NCBI RefSeq assembly: GCF_036518555.1
Contig: NZ_DATDMY010000232.1
Coordinates: 1-29,132, forward strand
Direction: 5' to 3'
Source: Dokdonella_A sp036518555
GTDB lineage: Bacteria; Pseudomonadota; Gammaproteobacteria; Xanthomonadales; Rhodanobacteraceae
Length of the DNA: 29,132 nucleotides
Of the stretch, positions 8,397 through 17,049 are shown piece after piece (the stretch's first letter is position 1; each line of letters starts with the position of its first letter). The notes beneath the pieces are model-generated. The model saw only the letters and a program-made list of their open reading frames with translations, ran no database searches and had not been told where the DNA came from. The position numbers were made by a program, and so were the translations under genes.

Positions 8397-8941
8397 CGCC
8401 GCGCGTCCTTCTGCAATGCGGCGATGCGCGGCAGCAGTTCGGTCGCGATCACCTGCGGCGTGATCGGGCTGATGTACTTGTAGCGCACGATGCCGTCGGC
8501 ATCGACGAGGAAGGTCTCGGGCGCACCGGTCACGCCGAAGTCGATCGCCACGTCGCCGGGCAGGTCGGCGACGACGTCGTCGTACGGATTGCCGTACTGC
8601 GCGAGCCAGCGCCTGGCGTCCTCGGCGGGATCCTTGTAGTTGAAACCGACGAGCCGGATGCCGAGGCGCTTGCCTTCGCGCATGAGGATCGGATGCTCGT
8701 CGCGGCAGGCGACGCACCAGCTCGCGAAGACGTTGAGCAGGTAGGGCTTGCCGGCGAGCTCCTTGCTGCCGAGCGACCTCGACGGGTCGTCGAGCAGCGG
8801 CAGCGAGAACGTCGGCGCAGGCTTGCCGATCAGCGGCGACGGCACTTCGCGCAGGTCGTGCGTACCGCTCCACCAGATGCCGAAGCCGAGCAGCGCGAGT
8901 ACGAGCAGGAAGCCCGCGAACGGGAGCAGGCGCGCGTTCAT
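8393..8941 (-). CDS. ccmG: Thiol:disulfide interchange protein CcmG/DsbE
   Basis: A 182-residue membrane-tethered thioredoxin: N-terminal anchor (about 5-24), then a periplasmic thioredoxin fold with the active-site WCVAC (Cys76, Cys79), the family-typical NVFASWCVACRDEHP setting, and the cis-proline loop GAPETF. The extra GKRLGIRLVGFNYKD stretch is characteristic of CcmG. It keeps apocytochrome c thiols reduced, with electrons from CcdA/DsbD, which are not in this window. It overlaps both ccmF and ccmH by 4 bases. Confidence 0.96.
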   Translation of the reverse strand: MNARLLPFAGFLLVLALLGFGIWWSGTHDLREVPSPLIGKPAPTFSLPLLDDPSRSLGSKELAGKPYLLNVFASWCVACRDEHPILMREGKRLGIRLVGFNYKDPAEDARRWLAQYGNPYDDVVADLPGDVAIDFGVTGAPETFLVDADGIVRYKYISPITPQVIATELLPRIAALQKDARR

Positions 8942-10935
8942 GCGCCGGCTCCGGCCACGTTCGGCATCGGGGTCGGCGTCGCTGCGGACGCGGGCGCCGC
9001 CGCGGGCCCGGGCAGGCGACGGAAACGCCGGTCGGTCGCGGCGACGAGGCCACCGACCATCATGAACAGCGCGCCGAGCCAGATCCAGCGCACGAACGGT
9101 TTGACGTAGACGCGCACGGCCCATGCGCCGTCGTCGCCGACCGGTTCGCCGAGCGCGACGTAGACGTCGCGGAACAGGCCGGGGTCGATCGCCGATTCGG
9201 TCTGCGCCTGCTGGTTGCGCGCGTAGACGCGCTTCTGCGGGTGCAGCGTCGCGACGACCTCGCCGTTGCGGAGCACGCTCAGCGTGCCCTGCTGCGCGCG
9301 GAAGTTCGGGCCTTGTGCTTCCTTGACGCCGTCGAAACGGAATTCGAGCGCGCCGATCGCCACGCTCTGGTCCGGCGCGAGGCGCACGTCCTTCTCGACG
9401 CTCGTCGCCTCGACGATCAGCACGCCGGCGAGGAACACCGCGACGCCGAAGTGCGCACAGATCATGCCGAGCATCTCGGGCGTGTAGCGCCGCCCGCGCG
9501 GCAGGCTGCGCCAGCGGTGCACGGCGTACAGCACGATGCCGAGGCCGACCCAGAGCGACGCCGCGACCCCCCAGTACGCGCGCCCCCATGCCAAGAAGTC
9601 GCCGCCGCGCAGCCACGCCGCGAGGACGAGCGCGAACGGCAGCACGTACAGCGCCGGGCGCAGGTGCGCGAACGCGGCCCGGGCATCGCCGCGACGCCAT
9701 TTCACGAACGGCCCGAACGGCAGCAGCAGCACGACGGGCAGCATGAGCAGCACGAACATGAAGCCGAAGTAGGGCGGGCCGACCGAGATGCGGCCGAGGT
9801 CGAATGCGTCGCCGATCATCGGGAACAGCGTGCCGAGCAGGACCATCGCCGCGGCGACCGTGAACATGAGGTTGTTGACGAGCAGCAGCGTCTCGCGCGA
9901 CACGGCCGCGAACGGTTCGCCGCCGGCGACCTTCGGCGCGCGCAGCGCGTACAGCAGCAGCGAGCCGCCGATCACGATCGCGAGGAAGCTCAGGATGAAC
10001 AGGCCGCGCTTCGGGTCGGCCGCGAACGAGTGCACGCTCGTGAGCACGCCGGAGCGGACGAGGAACGTGCCGAGCAGCGACAGCGAGAACGCGAAGATCG
10101 CGAGCAGCAAGGTCCACGCGCGGAACGAGCCGCGCTTCTCGGTGACCGCCTGGGAGTGGATCAGCGCGGTGCCGACCAGCCACGGCATGAACGACGCGTT
10201 CTCGACCGGGTCCCAGAACCACCAGCCGCCCCAGCCGAGTTCGTAGTACGCCCACCAACTGCCGAGTGCGATGCCGAGCGTGAGGAACGACCAGGCGACG
10301 TTCGTCCACGGCCGCGCCCAGCGCACCCAGGCGACGTCGAGGTTGCCGCCGAGCAGCGCTGCGAGCGCGAACGCGAACGCGACCGAAAAACCGACGTAGC
10401 CGGTGTAGAGCATCGGCGGATGCATGATCAGGCCAGGGTCCTGCAGCACCGGGTTGAGGTCGTTGCCGTCCGGCGGCATCGGCAGCTCGCGCAGGAACGG
10501 GTTCGACGTGAGCACCGTGAACAGCAGGAAGCCGAAGCTGATGAAGCCGAGCACGCCGAGCACGCGCGCGATGAAGTCGTCGGGCAGGCGGCGCGAGAAC
10601 GCCGCGACCGCGACCGTCCACACGTTGAGGATGAGCACCCACAGCAGCAGCGAACCTTCGTGCGCGCCCCAGACCGCGGAGAAACGGTAGTACCACGGCA
10701 GCAGCGAGTTCGAGTTCTGCGCGACGTAGGCGACCGAGAAGTCCTGGGTGACGAACGCGAACGTGAGGATCGCGAACGCGAGCACGACGAACACCGCCTG
10801 GCCCGCGACCGCGGGCCGAGCGACCGCGATCAGCGCGCGATTGCCGAGCTGGGCGCCGAGGATCGGCAGCACGCATTGCACCGCCGAGAGCAGCAGGGCG
10901 AGGATCAGGGCGAATTGGCCGAGTTCGGGCAGCAT
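8938..10935 (-). CDS. ccmF: Cytochrome c heme lyase subunit CcmF
   Basis: A 665-residue polytopic membrane protein starting MLPELGQFAL, the standard CcmF N-terminus. The tryptophan-rich WWD signature is at about 234-250 (GWGGWWFWDPVENASF), and MHPPMLYTGYVGF at about 171-183 and the VWGAHEGS segment at 88-95 are also family-typical. CcmF takes heme from holo-CcmE and, with CcmH/CcmI, attaches it to apocytochrome c at the outer face of the inner membrane. Unlike the other ccm junctions, its start is not overlapped: 285 bases and a terminator-like hairpin separate it from the foreign gene upstream, and no clear Shine-Dalgarno precedes the ATG. The start is nevertheless well supported by homology. 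Confidence 0.97.
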   Translation of the reverse strand: MLPELGQFALILALLLSAVQCVLPILGAQLGNRALIAVARPAVAGQAVFVVLAFAILTFAFVTQDFSVAYVAQNSNSLLPWYYRFSAVWGAHEGSLLLWVLILNVWTVAVAAFSRRLPDDFIARVLGVLGFISFGFLLFTVLTSNPFLRELPMPPDGNDLNPVLQDPGLIMHPPMLYTGYVGFSVAFAFALAALLGGNLDVAWVRWARPWTNVAWSFLTLGIALGSWWAYYELGWGGWWFWDPVENASFMPWLVGTALIHSQAVTEKRGSFRAWTLLLAIFAFSLSLLGTFLVRSGVLTSVHSFAADPKRGLFILSFLAIVIGGSLLLYALRAPKVAGGEPFAAVSRETLLLVNNLMFTVAAAMVLLGTLFPMIGDAFDLGRISVGPPYFGFMFVLLMLPVVLLLPFGPFVKWRRGDARAAFAHLRPALYVLPFALVLAAWLRGGDFLAWGRAYWGVAASLWVGLGIVLYAVHRWRSLPRGRRYTPEMLGMICAHFGVAVFLAGVLIVEATSVEKDVRLAPDQSVAIGALEFRFDGVKEAQGPNFRAQQGTLSVLRNGEVVATLHPQKRVYARNQQAQTESAIDPGLFRDVYVALGEPVGDDGAWAVRVYVKPFVRWIWLGALFMMVGGLVAATDRRFRRLPGPAAAPASAATPTPMPNVAGAGA

Positions 10936-11172
10936 GCGGAAGGCCGCGAGCGGAAAATCGCAAGCTTACGCGACTTGGGTGGGGGACAGAACCGCGCTGG
11001 GGTGCGGCACGTCCGCGCAAGCTGCCCTGGACCACGTAGCGCCCGCCGGCGCCGCGCGTGCAGCGAGTGCGCCAGCCGTGTGGACCGTCGTGACGAACCG
11101 GGTCTTCGCCGTCGATGCGTCGGAACCGGCCGGTATCCGGCGCCATCGGCATACCCGGTCTTACCGGAAAGA
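10936..11172. other. Gene-free interval before ccmF
   Basis: No gene is seen between the terminator-like hairpin and the ccmF start. On the minus strand there is a near-palindrome around AAGCTT (10965-10976) and an AT-richer patch just before ccmF, but no promoter with both elements. If the upstream hairpin terminates, a ccmF promoter should lie here. Confidence 0.4.
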
Positions 11173-11198
11173 CAACGGCCGGGAATGCCCGGCCGTTG
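11165..11198 (-). terminator. Rho-independent-type terminator of the exported protein gene inside the ccm operon
   Basis: A perfect 11-base-pair stem (CAACGGCCGGG against CCCGGCCGTTG, 11173-11198) with a 4-base loop is followed on the minus strand by TCTTTCC. It starts 23 bases past the stop of the 11221-12462 gene. The stem is among the best in the window; the T-tract is short. Confidence 0.65.
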
Positions 11199-11220
11199 CA
11201 CGGGTCGATGGCGCTTCGCG

Positions 11221-12462
11221 TCAGGGAGCGGTGCTTTCGAAGCCGTCGCGGAAGATCAGGTCCGCGGCATCGACGCACACGGCGCAATTGCCTGCGCTGC
11301 CGACGTCGACGTCGAGCGAGCCCGCCGCGTCGCCTTCGGTCGCGCTGATCGCGATCGGCAACGTGAATGTGCCGAGACAGGCGAAGCCGCCGTCGACCGC
11401 AATCTCGAAGTTCGCCGTCGCCGAATTGCCGGCCGAGATGTCGCCGAGCACGGCGCTCGACGTGACGTAGGTGACGCCGGCCGGTGCGGGCAGGCCGAGC
11501 GAGGCGTTCACGCCGGTGAAGTCCCCGCCGACCGCGCTGACCGGTACGCTGATCAGCACGTGCTCACCCGGCTCGACGACGCCATTGTCCTGCGCCGGCG
11601 CGGTGGCACACTGATCGGTCACGACCGCGCCCGCGGTGTCGACTTCGAGCGCGCTCGCCGACGTGCCGGAGATGAAGAACGGTACGTCCTGCTGCGTCCC
11701 GCTGCCGTTGTCGATCAACGGGTTCCAGGCGTTGCCGTCGAACTGCACGGCGTCACCGCTACCGGCGGAGCCGAGCGTCACCACGGGCGGAGTCCACGGG
11801 CCGCTCGTGAGCGTGCCCGCGATCTGGTAGTCGAGCCAGTACGTTCCCGGGGCGAGCGCGGGACAGCCCGCGAGCGACACGGTCTGGACCATCACCGGTC
11901 GCGTGCAACCGGGACCGGTGTCGACCATGCGGAACACCCCGCTGAACTCGGTCGCGCTCATCGCGTTGGTGGCGCCGTCACCGCAGAGAACGCTCGAACC
12001 CGCATCCGCCGGAGAACCGTTCCAGAGGCGGAAGTTCACTGCTGTCATCGTCGAGGTCGTCGTCGACCCGGTCTGGTAGGCCATGACATGGGCATTGGTC
12101 ACGTTCCAGCCGGGGCCCGCGGGCACGGTGAACTGGTCGGCGATGCGGAAATTCGTGGTTGCGGTCAGCGAAACGTTGAAACCGAGCGTGGTGTTGAGCG
12201 TCGCGGACTCGAGGATGCTCGCGTTGCCTGCGTCGCCCGAGCACGTTGCCTCGGTGCCGTCGGCGAAGGCGCCGTTGCTGAACAACACGTCGGCCGGCGG
12301 CAGCCAGATCGCGGCCGGTGCGTGCGTCGATTGCACGTCCACGATGTCTGCGAGGGTGCCCGTTTCCTCGGTCGCCTGCGCGAGTGCGAGGACCGGCAGG
12401 GCAAGAGTGATGCAGGCCGCAATGGCCGCGACTCGTATGGAACGAATACTGCGCTTGTACAC
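11221..12462 (-). CDS. Exported protein of unknown function with C-terminal IFRDGFES motif, inserted in the ccm operon
   Basis: GTG at 12462 is the chosen start because GGGGAGG lies 5 bases before it; this gives 413 residues. A signal peptide covers about 1-28 (basic start YKRSIRSIR, hydrophobic core, LALAQA). The mature part is Thr/Ser/Gly-rich with few basic residues and reads as beta-sandwich material: a first domain with six or so cysteines (about 40-270), then an Ig/CARDB-like stretch (about 280-390; DNGVVEPGEHVLISVPV, GVTYVTSSAVLGDISAGNSATANFEI). It ends DLIFRDGFESTAP. I do not recognise a specific function and would guess an extracellular or surface protein. It separates ccmE from ccmF, has its own promoter-like box and terminator-like hairpin, and looks slightly less GC-rich than the ccm genes, so it is probably an insertion into the operon. 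Confidence 0.85.
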   Translation of the reverse strand: MYKRSIRSIRVAAIAACITLALPVLALAQATEETGTLADIVDVQSTHAPAAIWLPPADVLFSNGAFADGTEATCSGDAGNASILESATLNTTLGFNVSLTATTNFRIADQFTVPAGPGWNVTNAHVMAYQTGSTTTSTMTAVNFRLWNGSPADAGSSVLCGDGATNAMSATEFSGVFRMVDTGPGCTRPVMVQTVSLAGCPALAPGTYWLDYQIAGTLTSGPWTPPVVTLGSAGSGDAVQFDGNAWNPLIDNGSGTQQDVPFFISGTSASALEVDTAGAVVTDQCATAPAQDNGVVEPGEHVLISVPVSAVGGDFTGVNASLGLPAPAGVTYVTSSAVLGDISAGNSATANFEIAVDGGFACLGTFTLPIAISATEGDAAGSLDVDVGSAGNCAVCVDAADLIFRDGFESTAP

Positions 12463-12499
12463 GGTCACCTCCCCAGGTATCGAGTGCGTACCGGCCAAA

Positions 12500-12505
12500 C
12501 GTATA
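12500..12505 (-). promoter_or_regulatory. Candidate extended -10 promoter of the inserted exported protein gene
   Basis: On the minus strand TGGTATACG forms an extended -10 (TG-n-TATACG); a weak -35 candidate TTCGCC sits 16 bases upstream. Transcription would start about 30 bases before the GTG, leaving room for the GGGGAGG ribosome site at 12468-12474. Confidence 0.4.
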
Positions 12506-12514
12506 CCATTCCGG

Positions 12515-12543
12515 CGCCCGTGGCGAACGGGCGCTCGGCGCCC
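12515..12543. repeat. Two overlapping, mutually exclusive hairpins after ccmE
   Basis: CGCCCGT/ACGGGCG (12515-12533, 5-base loop) and GGGCGC/GCGCCC (12529-12543, 3-base loop) share bases, so only one can form at a time. They start 22 bases past the ccmE stop. They could end or attenuate the upstream ccm transcript, though no T-tract follows. Confidence 0.4.
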
Positions 12544-12564
12544 GGCAAGGCGTCAGCTCGCCGG

Positions 12565-13002
12565 CTAGTCGGCGTGCGCCTGCTTGGCCTTCTCGATCGC
12601 GTCCTTCACTTCCTTGGGCATGTAGCTCTCGTCGTGCTTGGCGAGCACTTCGGTCGCGATGAAGCGGCCGTCCTTGAGTGCGCCGGTCGCGACGATGCTC
12701 TGGCCTTCGCGAAACAGGTCGGGAAGGATGCCCGTGTACTCGACGGGCATCTCCTTGAAGCGGTCGGTGACGATGAAATGCACCTCGAGCGAATCCTGCG
12801 CACGGCGGATCGACTGTTCGAGCACGACGCCGCCGAGGCGGAAGCGCGCGCCCGCCGGCGCGTGGCCGGCGGCGACCTCGCTCGGCGAGTAGAGGTACGT
12901 CATGTTCTGCTGCAGCGCGAGCACGGTGAGGCCGGCGGCCACGCCGACGGCGGCGAGGATCAGCGAGACGACGATGAGGCGGCGTTTGCGGGTCGGTGTC
13001 AT
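12565..13002 (-). CDS. ccmE: Periplasmic heme chaperone CcmE
   Basis: A 145-residue protein with an N-terminal anchor (about 8-30) and an OB-fold heme-binding domain. The heme-attachment site is HDESY, with His123 for the covalent bond and Tyr127 as ligand. The sequences FRLGGVV, VHFIVTD and YTGILPDLFREGQ are family-typical. CcmE receives heme from CcmC/CcmD, is released by CcmA/B, and hands heme to CcmF. The ATG overlaps the ccmD stop by 4 bases. Normally ccmF follows at once; here an unrelated gene intervenes. Confidence 0.96.
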   Translation of the reverse strand: MTPTRKRRLIVVSLILAAVGVAAGLTVLALQQNMTYLYSPSEVAAGHAPAGARFRLGGVVLEQSIRRAQDSLEVHFIVTDRFKEMPVEYTGILPDLFREGQSIVATGALKDGRFIATEVLAKHDESYMPKEVKDAIEKAKQAHAD

Positions 13003-13175
13003 GCGGAGGTTCCGTTGCGGGATTCGCGGCGCTTGAGGCGGCCGCGCAACTCGGTGAGCACGCGGCGACGCGTCGCGCGCGGCGCGAGCGCCTCGAGCGC
13101 GAGCACGACGAAGAACACCGCGTACGAGCCCCAGACGTACGCGCCGTAGCCGCCCATCGCGAGGAAGTCGTTCAT
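12999..13175 (-). CDS. ccmD: Small membrane protein CcmD
   Basis: A 58-residue protein beginning MNDFLAMGGYGAYVWGSYAV, with one membrane helix at about 12-31 followed by a strongly basic tail (RATRRRVLTELRGRLKRRE). This is the usual CcmD plan, and CcmD stabilises the CcmC-heme-CcmE complex. It overlaps ccmC upstream and ccmE downstream by ATGA in both cases, so it is clearly translated in this series despite its small size. Confidence 0.92.
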   Translation of the reverse strand: MNDFLAMGGYGAYVWGSYAVFFVVLALEALAPRATRRRVLTELRGRLKRRESRNGTSA

Positions 13176-13936
13176 GCGCGCGCCTCGGCGTCACCGTCGA
13201 GCGCGATCGCGCGTACCCAGTCCTTGCCGCCGTCGAGCTCGAGCAGGCCGATGCGCGTGCGCGCGAGCACGCTGCCGAAGAACCAGACGTGCGTCGCGAG
13301 CGCCATCAGCAGCAGCGGCCAGATCATCGAGGCGTCGATCTTCGACGGCCCCATGAGGCGCACGGTCGAGCCCTGGTGCAGCGTGTTCCACCAGTTGACC
13401 GAGAAATGGACGATCGGGATGTTGACGATGCCGATCAGCGCGAGGAACCCGGCTGCGCGCGCGGCTTGGCGGCGGTCCTCGATCGCGGCGTGCAGGCCGA
13501 TCACGCCGAGGTAGAGGAACAGCAGCACGAGTTCGGAGGTTAGGCGCGCGTCCCAGGTCCACCACGTGCCCCACATCGGCTTGCCCCAGAGCGAACCGGT
13601 GACGAGCGTGACGAACGTAAAGGCGGCGCCGATCGGCGCGGCGGCCATCGCGAGCACTTCGCTGAGCTTGATGCGCCAGACGAGCGCGATGAACGCGTTC
13701 GCGGCCATGAAGAAATAGCCGAACAGCCCCATCCACGCGCACGGCACGTGGATGAAGATGATGCGGTAGGCGTCGCCCTGCTGGTAGTCGCGCGGCGCGA
13801 GCACGAGCCCGCCGTACAGCGCGATGAGGCCGAGCACGAGACCGAGGCCGTAGCACCACGGCATCAGCCGCCCGGCGAGGCGGTAGGCCGTCGGCGGCGA
13901 ACCGGTCTTGTGGAACCACAGGGTCAGCGCATTCAT
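13172..13936 (-). CDS. ccmC: Heme handling membrane protein CcmC
   Basis: A 254-residue polytopic protein with six membrane segments. The tryptophan-rich WWD signature WGTWWTWDARLT is at about 122-133, flanked by candidate heme-ligand histidines His63 (FIHVP) and His177 (PIVHFSV). CcmC binds heme at the periplasmic face and loads it on CcmE. The ATG at 13936 lies 10 bases past the ccmB stop; in-frame codons upstream would lie inside ccmB and are rejected. It ends in an ATGA overlap with ccmD. Confidence 0.97.
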   Translation of the reverse strand: MNALTLWFHKTGSPPTAYRLAGRLMPWCYGLGLVLGLIALYGGLVLAPRDYQQGDAYRIIFIHVPCAWMGLFGYFFMAANAFIALVWRIKLSEVLAMAAAPIGAAFTFVTLVTGSLWGKPMWGTWWTWDARLTSELVLLFLYLGVIGLHAAIEDRRQAARAAGFLALIGIVNIPIVHFSVNWWNTLHQGSTVRLMGPSKIDASMIWPLLLMALATHVWFFGSVLARTRIGLLELDGGKDWVRAIALDGDAEARA

Positions 13937-13946
13937 GTCGGCGCCA

Positions 13947-14626
13947 TCACGATAGGGATATCCGGAGCGCGGCCGCGCATGCGAGCGGTGCGAGCACGAG
14001 CGCGAGCACGAGCGCGGCGCCGAGCCAGAGCAGCGGGGCGGCGAACGGCAGCCCTGCCTGCGCCGCGTTGCAGGCACCCGCGCCGAAGATGAGCACCGGC
14101 ACGTACAGCGGCAGCACGAGCAATGCGAGCAGCATACCAGAGCGGTGCATGCCGACCGTGAGCGCGACGCAGACCGCGCCGAGCAGGCTCAGCAGCGGCG
14201 TCGCGAGCAGCAGCGCGAACGGCAGCAGCGCGCGCAGCGGGTCGGCGAGGTGCAGCAGTTCGCCGAGCAGCGGCGAGACGACGATCAACGGCAACGCGGT
14301 CGTGAGCCAGTGCACCGCGATCTTGCACGCGAGCAGCAGCGACAATGGATGCGGTGACAGCACGAGCTGTTCGAGCGAACCGTCCTCGTAGTCGCTGCGG
14401 AACAACGTGTCGAGCGCGAGCAGGCCGGCGAGCAGGATCGCGACGAACACGACGCCCGCAGCGATGCGGCGCAGTTGCTCCGGTTCCGGCCCGAGCGCGA
14501 GCGGGAACAGTGCCACGACGATCAGCGCGAACAGGATCGGATTGGCGGCGTCGCCGCGTCGGCGCCAGACGAGCGTGAGGTCGCGCCGGACGAGCGCGGC
14601 ACAGGCGGCGGCGGTCGAGCCACGGC

Positions 14627-14630
<4 letters not shown>
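13947..14630 (-). CDS. ccmB: Heme exporter membrane subunit CcmB
   Basis: A 227-residue integral membrane protein with about six hydrophobic segments. The N-terminal ALVRRDLTLVWRRRGDAANP and the FRSDYEDGSLEQLVLSP stretch are diagnostic of CcmB. It is the permease half of the CcmAB ABC complex, whose ATP hydrolysis releases holo-CcmE from CcmC/D. The ATG at 14630 overlaps the ccmA stop by 4 bases, which decides against longer in-frame starts inside ccmA. Confidence 0.95.
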
Positions 14631-15397
<767 letters not shown>

Positions 15398-15406
15398 GCC
15401 GCGCGC

Positions 15407-15443
15407 ATGCTAGCCGCAGGCGCGCCGCAACGCCATGCGGCGC
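15407..15443 (-). promoter_or_regulatory. Candidate ccmA promoter box and upstream hairpin
   Basis: On the minus strand TAGCAT (15407-15412) could be the -10 of the ccm operon. Just upstream, GCGCCGCA and TGCGGCGC (15422-15429, 15436-15443) form a perfect 8-base-pair stem with a 6-base loop, which is 20 bases past the stop of the previous gene and may be its terminator. Confidence 0.35.
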
Positions 15444-15462
15444 AATGTCCCCCGGCGACCCG

Positions 15463-16974
15463 CTAGGCTTCGTAGCCGTCGGCGAAGATGACGTCCGATT
15501 GCAGGCGCGTGATGACCGCGTCCGAATCGGATACGACCGTGCTGTTGTCGACCGCGCTGCCGAGCATCACGGGCCGGAGGCCGTCGAAGCGCACCTGCTC
15601 GAACGTCGTGTAGTAGCTCGATGCGGTGCCCCCCGGCGCCGCGTAGGCGTAGCTGCCGCTGATGCCGAATGCCGCGTCGGGGCTGCCGTCGGCATCCAGG
15701 CGCGTCACGAGGCCGATGCGCGCCCACGAGTTGCCGGCCGACTGTTCCATGCCGTCGACGGTCGACGATCCGCTGATCGACAGGCTTGCGGTGCCGCCGA
15801 CCAGCAGGATGCGGCCATCGCTGCGCACGGCCGCCGAGCGGCCATCCGACTGCGGCGTATTGCCGACGTAGCGGTATGGGCGGCCCGGGATTGCGCTGCC
15901 GATGAACGTGGGGTCGAGCGCGAGGTCGGCGTACTGGGTGCCGAAGATGGCGCCGGGCGCGTCCGGTCGCGCATCGACGGTCGAGCCGGCGCTGATCTTG
16001 ATGCGCGTCGCCGCGAACTTGCCGCTCGCGGTTCCGAAAAGGAGAACCGTGGTCGGATCGACGAGGACCGCGTCGTTGAGGGTGTCGTACAACGAGCCGC
16101 CGTTGCCGGGTTCGTCGATCCCGAACGTGCCCGAGCCGACGAATCCCGCCCACGGGGAACCAGACGGTGTCAGGATCCGCGCCGCGAAATCGGTGTCGGT
16201 CGAGGAGTACACCGAGGTACCGGTCATGAGGTAGTAGCCGTCGACGACGCGCAGGATGCGCGCGGCGTACGCTGCGGCACCGGAGACGAAGGTCGCATCG
16301 CTGCCACGCCGGCCGCCGAAGCCGTCGCTGATGTCGCCGAAGGTCGAATCGATCGAGCCGTCCGTGTCGAAGCGCACGATGCCGACGCGATGGTCCGAAC
16401 CGCCGAAATTCAGGTTCCCGGCGACGACGATGCGCCCGTCGGGGTCGGTGGTGACCGAGGTCGGTGCCTCGTCATAGCCGGTGGAGCTCTGCTCGAAACT
16501 GAACGACGTACCGCCGTCGCCCGCGAAACCGGTATCGTCGGTGCCGTCGGCGTTGAAGCGCACGACGCCGAAGTCGGGCAGACCGCCCTGTCCGGGCGTC
16601 GCGCCGACGACGACAATCCGACCCTGCGCGTCGAGCGTCATGGCGGTCACGCTGGTGAGCCAGGCGTCCTTGTAGACGTCGCCGAGCGCGCCGAAGCCGA
16701 TGTTGACGCCGTTGCGATCGAGCCGGAACAGGCCGATGCGCTTGCCGGTGCCAACGTTGGCGGCGCCTCCGGGGACTTCGACGACGACGACGAAACCGCC
16801 ATCGGCCGTGCGCGCGAAGCCGACGCCTCTTTCGTCCTGCGTGCCACCGCCCGGCTGGTAGAGCCGTTTCCATCCGTCCACACCGAAGGTGGGATCGACC
16901 GTGGAATCGGCGGCACGGGCGGACGGCGCGGCCAGCGCGCACAGCGCGGTGAAAAGCATGGGTCTGATCGACAT
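15463..16974 (-). CDS. Exported delta-60 repeat protein with C-terminal IFADGYEA motif
   Basis: A 503-residue protein with a signal peptide (about 1-23, ending PSARA). The mature part is built of delta-60-type repeats, recognisable by variants of F-N/D-x-D-G-x-x-D-x-x-F-G next to R-I-x-V-V-G: FNADGTDDTGFAGDG, FDTDGSIDSTFGD, LDADGSPDAAFG, GRIVVVGA, GRIVVAGN, GRILLVGG. Such repeats form a beta-propeller-like array in secreted proteins of uncertain role. It ends VIFADGYEA, a variant of the motif seen in the two other exported proteins of this window. The start is ATG 16974, with GGGGA about 10 bases upstream; a longer frame from 17034 would precede the signal peptide. It follows the sigma factor by 75 bases, in a leader full of repeats. 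Confidence 0.85.
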   Translation of the reverse strand: MSIRPMLFTALCALAAPSARAADSTVDPTFGVDGWKRLYQPGGGTQDERGVGFARTADGGFVVVVEVPGGAANVGTGKRIGLFRLDRNGVNIGFGALGDVYKDAWLTSVTAMTLDAQGRIVVVGATPGQGGLPDFGVVRFNADGTDDTGFAGDGGTSFSFEQSSTGYDEAPTSVTTDPDGRIVVAGNLNFGGSDHRVGIVRFDTDGSIDSTFGDISDGFGGRRGSDATFVSGAAAYAARILRVVDGYYLMTGTSVYSSTDTDFAARILTPSGSPWAGFVGSGTFGIDEPGNGGSLYDTLNDAVLVDPTTVLLFGTASGKFAATRIKISAGSTVDARPDAPGAIFGTQYADLALDPTFIGSAIPGRPYRYVGNTPQSDGRSAAVRSDGRILLVGGTASLSISGSSTVDGMEQSAGNSWARIGLVTRLDADGSPDAAFGISGSYAYAAPGGTASSYYTTFEQVRFDGLRPVMLGSAVDNSTVVSDSDAVITRLQSDVIFADGYEA

Positions 16975-16982
16975 GATGGAAA

Positions 16983-17040
16983 GGTCCCCGTGGATTCGGG
17001 GAGGAGTACGCACTCCTGCGTGGAATCGGGACATCCACGC
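16983..17040 (-). repeat. Structured leader with paired 12-base direct repeats
   Basis: Two near-identical 12-mers, CGTGGATTCGGG (16989-17000) and CGTGGAATCGGG (17019-17030), flank a GGAGT/ACTCC hairpin (17003-17015), and CGTGGA can also pair with TCCACG at 17034-17039. The element fills the short gap between the sigma factor and the delta-60 gene and could be an operator pair or an attenuator. Confidence 0.4.
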
Positions 17041-17049
17041 ACGCGATGC

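Noticed and set aside
8942..11287. Fusion of the CcmG frame with a long upstream extension
   Set aside because: The extension is a shadow of ccmF; the ATGA overlap at 8938-8941 sets the CcmG start.
9241..13149. 1302-residue reading frame on the plus strand
   Set aside because: Lies opposite ccmF, the inserted gene and ccmE; Glu/Arg/Gln low-complexity composition typical of antisense frames in GC-rich DNA.
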